From NCBI GenBank assembly GCA_016081115.2, contig JABTTQ020001489.1, forward strand, positions 240,150 to 304,149: a stretch of 64,000 nt of DNA, given 5' to 3'. Each line of letters begins with the position of its first letter. Position 1 is the first letter of the stretch. A program made the translations under genes and the position numbers. The notes under the pieces were generated by a model. The model saw only the letters and a program-made list of their open reading frames with translations. It was not told the DNA's origin and made no database searches. This document shows, piece after piece, positions 35,315 to 44,429 of the stretch. This DNA is from Rehmannia glutinosa. Lineage: Eukaryota; Streptophyta; Magnoliopsida; Lamiales; Orobanchaceae.

Positions 35315-36103
35315 TTGGATGACACACACTGGATTCAAGCCATGCAAGAAGAGCTGAATCAATTTGAAAGAAACAAGGTATGGGAATTGGTGCAGAGACC
35401 AACCCATCAAAACGTTATTGGCACAAAATGGATTTTCAGAAACAAGATGAATGAGGAAGGATCTGTGGTGAGAAACAAAGCAAGATTGGTAGCCAAAGGG
35501 TATTGCCAAGAAGAGGGAATAGATTTTGATGAAACCTTTGCTCCTGTTGCAAGATTAGAAGCAATAAGGATGTTTCTTGCCTATCTTTGCACATAAGAAC
35601 TTCACTTTGTGTATCAAATGGATGTGAAGAGTGCATTTCTAAATGGACTGCTAGAGGAAGAAGTCTATGTTGAACAACCTCCAGGTTTTGAGCAGAAGAC
35701 TACTGGAGATAAGGTGTACAAGCTCAAGAAAGCATTATATGGATTGAAACAGGCACCAAGAGCATCGTATGATACATTGTCTCAATTTCTAACTGACAAT
35801 GGATTAACCAAAGGCAAAGTGGACATAACACTCTTCAAAATTCAAGATGGAGAGAGTATACTACTTGTTCAAATATATGTGGATGACATCATTTTTGGAT
35901 CCACATATAAAGAGCTGTGTGATAAGTTCTCAAACCTCATGCAAGGTAAATTTGAGATGAGCATGACGGGAGAACTGACTTTCTTCCTAGGACTTCAAGT
36001 CAAGCAATTGAAGGATAGAACCTTCATAAGTCAAACAAAATACACCAGAGATTTAATGAAGAAATTTGGTATGGAAGAAAAGTCTTCTGTGAAAATACAA
36101 TGA
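35315..36103 (+). pseudogene. Reverse transcriptase of C2 (two frames)
   Basis: First part 35,315-35,596: DDTHWIQAMQEELNQFERNK, GTKWIFRNKM and GIDFDETFAPVARLEAIRM. Second part 35,609-36,103: MDVKSAFLNG, KALYGLKQAPRA (then S instead of W), YVDDIIFGSTYK and FFLGLQVKQLKD. An indel at about 35,590 separates them. The catalytic Asp residues (MDVKSAF and YVDD) are intact. Confidence 0.9.
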
Positions 36104-36796
36104 ACACATCAGTCAAGATGGACATGGATGCAGATGGCAAGGTTGTAGATCAAACCGGATATAGGGCACTCATTGGATCATTGCTCTACCTAACAGCCAG
36201 CAGGCCAGACATCACCTTTGCAGTAGGTGTATGTGCAATATTTCAATCTTCCCCAAAGGAGAGCCACATGACTGCAACTAAGAAAATCCTAAGGTATTTG
36301 AAGAGATGCCAGGAAGTTGGCTTATGGTATCCAAAGGAAGGTGGATTCAAGCTTATTGGTTACTCAGACTCAGACTATGCTGGATGTAGAGTTGATTGGG
36401 GAAGAGTACTTGGTACATGTCAAATGCTTGGAAATAGATTGGTTTCTGGTTTAGCATGAAGCAAAATTCGATAGCCATATCCACACGGTGAGCAGTACAT
36501 AGGCTGCGGGCAGCTGTTGTGCCCAAGTCCTATGGATGAGACAACAGCTGAAAGATTATGAGATTGAAGAAAAAGAGATTCCAATTATGTGTGATAACAC
36601 CAGTGCTATTGCAATCACTCAGAATCCTGTTTTGCATTCAAGAACAAAGCACATTGATGTCAGATACCATTTTATAAGAGATCATGTTGAATATAAAGAC
36701 ATCACTTTGGAGTATATCTCAACTTTCACTAAGCCCCTATATGAATCAAGATTTGAAGAGCTTAAAAATGAGCTAGGGTTAATTGAGCTGAGTTAA
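36100..36796 (+). pseudogene. RNase H of C2 (two frames)
   Basis: First part 36,100-36,459: GSLLYLTASRPDITFAVG and GYSDSDYAGC. Second part 36,536-36,796: MRQQLKDYEIEEKEIPIMCDNTSAIAITQNP, HSRTKHIDVRYHFIRDHVE and GLIELS. The middle catalytic Glu region is garbled at 36,478-36,500 (STAEAEY reads CACACGGTGAGCAG), again at a CAG-CTG word. Confidence 0.88.
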
Positions 36797-37356
36797 CACT
36801 CAGAAGACTCAATCAGCAGAGATAGTCAATGAGAAAATGAGAAAAAAGCAAGTTTTACAATTCAGCCAAGTGAAACAGCCATGTCGGAAAGTCCATTGTA
36901 TCGAGTTAGCTGACAGCAGAGTCACTTAATGAAAAGAGAGAAGCAGAGTTAAGTCATATTTGATATAAGCTGAGTCATTTATGAACTAAATGACAAAAAC
37001 GCAGTCGTTCTAAATGAGCGGGAATGTTTTTAAGGATAACGTCAGCGTAATAATGAAGGGTACAGTAAAAAGCTGCACAGTAAGCATATGATTGGATATA
37101 AATGTTGCTGCATTAAATGCGAGGAATTAAATGCGGTTTTGACGTTTCAATCTGAGCCATTGATCTCGATAAAAATTCAAAATCCGAAAACATGTCCTTT
37201 CATAACCCTTATATATATACATTTTTCAGTCGTCTCTCTCACTTACATAAACTGTTCATCTTCAAGCAAGGCAAAAGCAAGCTATATTTTTTCTCTCGGA
37301 AACCTTAAGTACTCTCAAGCAAGTTCATCAGTTTTAATCCGTAAAATTTTCTAAAA
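36797..37356 (+). promoter_or_regulatory. Pol-third ORF spacer with promoter-like block, C2
   Basis: ACGTCAGCG near 37,040 (bZIP-type word), ATTGG at 37,091, TATAAATG at 37,097-37,104, a second TATATATATA at about 37,209, a CTCTCTC patch at about 37,235 and then ATG at 37,357. The same order is seen in A, E and B. Confidence 0.45.
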
Positions 37357-40300
37357 ATGGCACCAAAGTTCGATGTCGTCAAGCTCTTAAAGCAAATCCA
37401 CTCAGGAGCGTCAGTGGATTTTGAAGGAATGGTAAAGCAGGGTTCTGATGAAACCCTTGTCAAGAAGATCGCTGAAATGATAGAAAAGTCAGGTCTTAAA
37501 GCTTTTCTAACCATGGAATACTCGCACACCTACCTTGAGGAGGTAGCTCAGTTCTATGTTAACACGGATGTGCAGGACGAAGGGATCAAGTCTTCTGTCC
37601 ACCGCAAGGACATCATAATAAATGATAAGGACCTTGCGGAGCACTGCTTGTTGTCGCCGGAAGGCATAAAAGAGATTCATGAAGCTGATGTAGACTTGGC
37701 TGCTGCATGGAAAGAGATAGCCAAACCAGAGTGTGCTGCCAAGGTGGTCTACACAGCTGACAAGAAACTGCTGAAGGACTATTATCATAAGCTGATGGAT
37801 GTCGTCTCCAAGTGTATTGATATGAAGTTTGGCAGCTTCAACCAGTTGTCAAAGACTAAGCGATCGTTATGGGCTGCGATCATGCAGGCAAAAAGGTTAA
37901 GCTGAAGTTGAGTTAGGTATGCAATGGACTCTGCTGAATGTGATGAATAAAACGTTTAAGGAAGATGAATCCTTTGAATGTGATGAATAAGCGTTTAAGG
38001 AAGATGGATCCTTTGGAGGATCTCTTGGATATGGCCTTGTAATTTGGCCTGCTTTGGAAGTGAAAGGTATTGCCCTTCGACATGGCAAACCCTTCCATGT
38101 CAACAAAAGGATGTTCGGGCTAACCTCTCGGTGCCCAAAAGAGAGCCCATGCAAAGAAGGCGAACACAAGTGAGGGGGAATCACCACGAGGACACGATTG
38201 CTACCCCCTCCTCCAAAGAAGAAAAGCGCCATGCGGCTCAAAGAAGAAGGCGTCCCTGTGACTAAGAAAAAGGATCTGTTGCCCGCACCCGAGTCACCTA
38301 CCCGAGCAGCCGAGACTCCTGCCCCTGCAGCCATATCACCCGCCCCCGCAGCTGAGGGAGAGGAGGAACACCATACTCTTTCTACTGCTTTCAAAAAGAA
38401 GAAGCGCACTACCAAGACAATGTAGGCAGCTATGAAAGCTATCTCCTTCCAGGAACCAGAAAATATTGAGGAAGAGGTTCCCCTGCTACCCAAAAGAAGA
38501 TGACTGGTTAGGCAGTCTGAATTAGAGAAGACTAAATAAATCAGAATTTGAAGAAAGAAAGCATCCGAGACTGATGACACTCAGGAAGTGCAGTCTCCTG
38601 AAGTAATTGAGGAAACGACTAAGTCTGCTGATGATGTGCAGCAGATACCATCCAGAGACCCAACTGTGCGAGAGACAGCTGAGGGAAATATAGCAGCAGA
38701 GGCAACTGAACCTTCAGTTTAAAAGGTTGTCTCTCCACCTGCTACAGATGCAACTGAAGGCGAAGAGGAGCAGAGTCTCTTGCCTTCAATTCTTGAAAAA
38801 GGAGAGCAAGAAGAAGATGATGATGATGACGATGTCATCATGTACTCTCCACTATATCCAGACATCCAGAGACGTCTACGAGAGTGGAGAGCATTGAAAC
38901 TTGATCAGTAAAGGATGCAGTTCGCTCATCCTAAGTACATTGAAGAGGAAGAAGAGTTGCTTCGTTTTCTTGGGGTCTCGACTGTTCGATAGGCCCTTAT
39001 TGAAGACAACTGTATGGATATCCTCTGCATCATTAAAGCTGATGAGAAAGATAAGGCTGAGGAGGAAGCCCGTGCACTAGAAAAGTCCAAGATGTGCATG
39101 TTCACTGATACTCACGAGCATACTCATAGCACTCTTGTTGAGTTGTCTGAGGATATGGATCCCATCGCTGCAGCAGAGAAGTCAGACATGCAGCAGGCTC
39201 TGAGGGAATCAAGACACATGCATAAGCAACAATTGTTTGAAGGACCAGGAGAGTCGTCTCAATCTCTCCTACAGACCGATCCTCTGGGAATGGCACAGCA
39301 CATTGCTTCAGTTGTAGCTGCAGCCACATCCCCAGTACACTCAGAGGATGGATCCAAGGGCATTGGCAATGAAACTGGGATTTTTGGTCACCCAAGTTGA
39401 GCCAACCCCTGAGAAAGGTGTTTTACCACCTGCCCCAGCGGCTGAGCACTCAATGAAAGAAGCCGCGAGTCTGGAGAAGGGTGACCCCACCATTAGTCAC
39501 TCAGTTGGTACGCCAGCTGAGGGGGAAACTCACTCCACCACAGCAGGGTTGGAGGTTGCTGTGGATGACTCAAATTTGGAGAAAGGAGGCGAAGTGGAAA
39601 GTGAGAAAGAACCACAACAGATTGACATTGATGAAGCTCGGACGGTTGAGTGTCCCATTTGAAATGTCGCTTCTTTGAAGGCTAATGACACTGTTCTTAC
39701 AGTCGAGGCACAGGATGGAGATGCCCCGGGAGTTAAAACTCTGGGCAGTGAAAGTGCAATCCAAGGAGTTGAGACTCCTATGGATGCCATAGTTGAAGAC
39801 CCTAAGATAGCTGCGACTATCGAAGGGACTGTAGAAGACCCTAAGACAGTTGAAACTGTCGAAGGGAATGTTGAAGACCTCGCAGTAGTTGAGTCTGCTG
39901 GAGGTATTGAAGGCCTAAGGGAGGTTGAGACTTCCCTAGGTAAGGGTGAAGAGACGCAGAACATTCCTCCAGTTCAAAGCCCTGAAATTGAGAAGGAGAT
40001 AAGCGCACTTCATGACTCTGGGAGAACCTTGATATATCATTCTTGGGGTGGAAGATAAACCGAGTCCACTCCGCTGCGAGATCCAAAAGACCGGTGAGGA
40101 TGTTCTCAAAACTACGAGCTGACTATGACAAAGTGACAAGCTTGTCAAATATTTAATTTCGATGATGAGCCAAGCCACGGTCTCATCATCATTCGATGAC
40201 GCTGATGATACGTGCGAGAGGAACCAGTTATTCATTTAGAAAAATCCACTGAGACCAAAGACGCTGTTAAGGCAGTGAGGCTCGTCGGGCAAAATCTCTC

Positions 40301-42060
40301 AATGCCCCGGTGCGACCACGATCCCCACTACGCAGGCATCCACAGCTGCGGCAGTAACGACTACACCAGCTCCGTCACAGGCTCCCACGGCTGTGACCAC
40401 TGCCGATGAAGCTACTGGGGATGAGGCAAATAGAGTTGCGTCATCACAGGCACAAACCTCACAAACCATCCCATATGTGAGTGATGATGCCTTTCGGAAG
40501 ATATTTCCTTTCACGCCGATCCTACCAGATTTGGAAGAAGAGACCGCTGTTGAACAACAAAAATCCTTTGTGAGAGAGAAGATCCAATCGTCCCCACTAA
40601 CACCATTGTTCCAGCCGAGTTCAACTTTGTTGAAGAGTGGCCTGTAGGTGAATCAAGTGAGACAACTGAGTTTCATGAGATCTTCAAGAAGATTTGTGAA
40701 GATTGAACGACATCAGGCCTCCCTCGACTTAAGACTGGACAACAGGGATGCTACCCTCACAGCAGACTTGAGAGGGATAGTGGTGCGGATCCGAGAATGG
40801 TCTCAACAGCAATCTGCCATGCGACTCGAACAAGTTCGTTATTTCAAAGCACTATATGGCAGAATGCTCGTCTGGATGGCTGACAATGCTGATCTCAAGC
40901 ATAGGATGCTGGCGTACATCAAAAGATTACATGAGTCTCACAAAATAGAAATGGAGCTGCTGCAAGAATTCCAAAGAAAACAAATTCTATGCCTTGAGAA
41001 CACAATTAATGACAAATTCAGCCTACTCATGGCTGAAATGAAGTTGGTGGTAGTCGAGTCCTAGGCAACTCGCTCAGAAATTCGGACAGCTTATGCTGCA
41101 GCAGACTCCAAACAAACTTCCGCTCTCAGAAGACTCGATTTCATGCTTGAAGGCATGTTCCCTGGGATCCCTCCCTCCTTTGATGATGCCAAAAAGGGGG
41201 AAGAGGAGTCCCTAAGGAAATTGAAAGAAAAGAAGTTGAAGGAATCTGCAGCTGAGAACATTTTAGCTGAGACGAAGGGAAAGCCAGCTGAAAGGGAACG
41301 TTCGAAAGATCTTACGTTAATGATAGCGAAAACCCCTCAGCAGGGTCAAATTATTGCCTCCATCTTGAGCAAACTCCCCATAACCCTACACATTGGGCAC
41401 TTTGTTGTGCCAATGTCGGAGAAAAGACGAATTATCGAACCAGGGATTGAGGAGTTCGACAAAAAGATGAATGCTCGCAATGAAGAAGTGATGAAACAGT
41501 ATGGTGGCATTCCGGCAGGGAAAGACCAAGATGTTGCACCTGATAATGGATCCGAGCCTAGATCAGTTGAAGAATTGAAAATGCTCGAATCCGAAGGCTA
41601 TTTTCAGGGAATGTCACTAGCCCAAGCCTGGGATTTGTACTGAGAGAGGGGTCTTGCGTTGTGCGAAGAAGCAGAAAAACAGCAGACCACCAGCAGCCAC
41701 TCAACTGGTAAGCAGAAGACTCCTGTACAGTATACACCCAGAGGAGGAGGAAGAAGTGGTGGTGGAAGAGGTTTTCGACCTCAACCACAACCCAAAAATA
41801 CTGGGTTGGATATGATCAAGTGGCAAACCTGGAAGTGGCAAGAAAGAATGTCGAGGCAGTAAGAAGACAGGAAGAGGAGAATAGGAAGCAAACAGAGCAA
41901 TGGCTAGAGAGGAAGCGAAGGGATGAAGCTTCCAAACGAGCCTATGAAAAGAAGAAGAAAGCTGAAGAAGAATAAAGAAAAAGGAAGAGAGCTGATGACT
42001 TCGACAGAGCTGAAGAAGAAAGAAGGTGGCAGCGAAGGCACTGAAGTGTTGCTGCGAACT
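37357..42060 (+). pseudogene. Third ORF ('envelope-like') of C2 (broken)
   Basis: The stretch is about 4.7 kb, far longer than the roughly 650 residues usual for Sirevirus env-like proteins. The N-terminal domain is open at 37,357-37,905. After it come a Pro/Ala/Lys-rich basic part (38,198-38,425), an acidic part with helices (39,014-39,400), short EDPK/EG repeats (39,795-39,908), a Glu/Gln-rich part, a coiled coil (40,648-41,064), the GGIP module (41,143-41,643), an RGG box (41,728-41,781) and an Arg/Lys/Glu tail. Breaks include a 40-bp tandem duplication at 37,936-38,014, a TAG at 38,990 and a TAG at 41,062. No signal peptide or transmembrane segment is evident. Function unknown. Confidence 0.78.
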
Positions 42061-42345
42061 CTTCCTGTATATTACTTATGTAAATACATTTTTGTAAGTC
42101 ATCTGTAATACATAGTGATATTCCCTGTAATTTTTCACTTTGTATTTACTCTTGTATCTTAGCATAGATATGTGTTTTGTTTTGACAAGAATGCTATGAT
42201 ACTTTTTGTAAACAGCTATGTAAAGGACAAGAATGCTATGATCAATAAAACGATCTGTTTAAGCATACATTCTTTGTTACTGCATTGTCTGTATGTATCT
42301 TTATTGTTTACATTTTGTTGAATGTTCTTAAGTTTTGGCATCATC

Positions 42346-42358
42346 AAAAAGGGGGAAA
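42346..42358 (+). other. Polypurine tract of C2
   Basis: AAAAAGGGGGAAA one base before the LTR start at 42,360. Confidence 0.85.
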
Positions 42359-42359
42359 T

Positions 42360-42642
42360 TGTTGGGAAATTTATTTTATAGATTTGGATGGATTCCATGT
42401 AAAACTTAAACTAGAAAGTTGGTACCCCATTTTTTTTATAATTTGCATTGCAATAGATAGTGCTGGAAAAGCTGAGTCCAGTTAGCTACGCCTGGAAATA
42501 CAAGAAGTCAATCAAGATCGAGTGAAGACTCACATTGCGAGACAGCTGAGTATGGCTAAGAAGGGAAGTCAAGAACTCGACTGAAGATGTATCAGCTGTG
42601 AATCAGATCTGTGAAGAGCCAGTCAAGTCAACTCAAGAAGTG
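42360..42642 (+). repeat. 3' LTR of C2, left part
   Basis: TGTTGGGAAATTTATTTTAT to AACTCAAGAAG, the first 280 bp of an LTR like 29,662-31,188. It is cut by element E; the rest is at 56,815-58,042. Confidence 0.88.
42638..42642. repeat. Candidate target-site duplication of element E, left copy
   Basis: AAGTG before TGAGTAAAATTT. The same five bases follow the right LTR at 56,810-56,814. Accepting this means the left LTR lacks its outer 18 bp. Confidence 0.55.
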
Positions 42643-44194
42643 TGAGTAAAATTTAGAAGGGGGGGTTGAATAAACCTTACCAACTTTTCGAATTTAGTCC
42701 TTTTAAAATATTACAGAGTTAAATACACAACTATGTCCTTGATGGACAGCTAAGTTAGTTAACGGCAGAGAGTTAGCCACTCACGGACTCGATTGATTTG
42801 TTGATAGAATAACTCAGCTGTTTAGTTTAAACCTTAACTTGGTTGTGATGAGATTTTCAGCGGAAGACTTAACACCCTTGAATTTGAGTTACGTTTGTTT
42901 TAACACTTGGTTTTAGCACTTTGTTAATTATCAGTTGGATAGCAAATTATCAGCAGACATAAAATGATATGCAGAAATTAAATGCTGAAATGTAAATGAC
43001 ACAATAAATTTTATAGAGGTTCAAAGATGGGGTAATTCTTTTACTCCTCTCTTCTCCAACTCCTGGAGGAATCCACTAAGTATTGATCAGAGTACAAAGT
43101 GGTTATCAGTCCAGATACAAGTCTTGATCACACAGCTGACTTGGTCCTTTGGGACTCAGTCTAGAGATGCCTTGGTCACACAGCTGGCTTCTCGTACCAC
43201 TCAGCTTCTTCACAGGACAGTTGCCTTGCTACTACAACTCACTTGCTCAAGCTTCTTGGATTTGATCACGAAGCCCTCCAATAACTTGAAACTGGTTCGA
43301 CCTTGAACCTTTCTACAGTTATCCTTAGAATGTAGACCCCTTTTGATTCTTCAAAAGTTTCCTCTTCAACAGTTTGAAGTTGTCTTTCCTTCACAGCTTA
43401 GTGTGGGATCGATTTCCTTCGAAGTTTAGGCTTGAGGATTTGCTTGAATAACTTGAGAATATTTTTGCAGGTTACAACTCTAATAATAGCTTGAATGTTT
43501 GTGGTTCAGGTAACCTCCTCTCAAAGTGATTCATCAGCCTTTTATAGTGAACTTTCAAAAATCTGCCCGTTGAAGATATAGGCTGATTTTAAAAGTCACT
43601 TGTGTTCATTGGCTTGTCTTGTTGCAGTCCTTGATATTGACATTTCCTCGTATTAAATGAACATTCAGCTTTCAGAGTCTGACACAAGGTGCAGTGCTTC
43701 CCATTGGTTTATTCCTTTTGCACGCTTCTAGGACTGAGCACTTTAAGACATTTCAGCATGGAAGTATTACTTGTTTAGGTAATATTCTTGACTTCTCGCA
43801 ACGGATTCTTTTCGAGTTTGTCTTGACTTGATCATAGTTCCTTAACTTCCCAGGTGACTTGAGTCGGCTCCCAATCATTTGATGACTCATCCGTCACTTT
43901 AACTTGAGACTTGGCTATCTTGAGTTGACTTGGTGACACTTCACACACATGTATCATAGCCGATACTCCTTCATCGAGTTCTTGTCTTTTCCTCCTTCCT
44001 TACTTCAAATTTGCTTCACAATGAGTCTTCATCGATCCTTGATTGACTTCTTGTATATCCAGGCATAGCTGACTTGACTCAGCTCGTACAGCCCTATCTA
44101 TTACAATACAAATTACAAAGAAATTGGGGTGCCAACTTTCTAGTCTAAGCTTTACATGGCATTCATCAAAATCTATTAAACAAATTTCCCAACA
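42643..44194 (-). repeat. 3' LTR of element E, outer 18 bp missing
   Basis: It begins TGAGTAAAATTTAGAAGG where the mate reads TGTAGGTCCCAAGGGGTG followed by TGAGTAAGG, and ends AAATTTCCCAACA. TATA complement near 43,539-43,546. Confidence 0.9.
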
Positions 44195-44195
44195 A

Positions 44196-44208
44196 TTTCC
44201 CCCTTTTT
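44196..44208 (-). other. Polypurine tract of element E
   Basis: TTTCCCCCTTTTT on the plus strand, just inside the 3' LTR. Confidence 0.85.
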
Positions 44209-44429
44209 GATGATGCCAAAACTTAAAATATACAAACAAGATGTGCATAGCAAAGATACGTACAGACAATGTAGAAACAGAGAATGTATGCGTAGAATCA
44301 ATCTATTTATTGATCATAACATTCTTGTCCTTTACACAGCTGTTTACAAAGTGTATCAGAGCAACATGGTATTCTATATCTAAGCAAAAATATAGAAATT
44401 GCATAACTTTTATTCATCATACAAAAGAC

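Larger units (their letters stand above)
33654..36796 (+). pseudogene. pol: pol of C2: protease-integrase-RT-RNase H (broken)
   Basis: In frame with Gag after TAA (33,642) and TGA (33,651). Protease DSGCSRHM starts at 33,699, with a stop at about 33,820. Integrase occupies 33,840-35,099, RT 35,315-36,103 with YVDD at 35,876-35,887, and RNase H 36,100-36,796, ending ELGLIELS and TAA. Other breaks are TGA at 35,275 and 35,308, a small insertion near 35,590 (CTATCTTTGCACATAAG against CTATGCTACACACAAG in A), a shift near 36,100, and about 50 bp missing near 36,724, where the 'STDKQLADIF' segment is cut out. Confidence 0.9.
31189..42359 (+). mobile_element. Copy C2: internal region of a tandem Sirevirus element
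   Basis: PBS, gag, pol, spacer, third ORF and PPT in order on the plus strand, between LTR 29,662-31,188 and the interrupted LTR that starts at 42,360. C1 (partial), the shared LTR and C2 form a tandem. Reading frames are broken, but less than in B. It holds the longest integrase frame in the window. Confidence 0.9.

Noticed and set aside
37357..42060. Calling the third ORF a true envelope gene
   Set aside because: Position fits Sirevirus env-like genes, but no signal peptide or membrane segment is visible, so I kept a neutral name.
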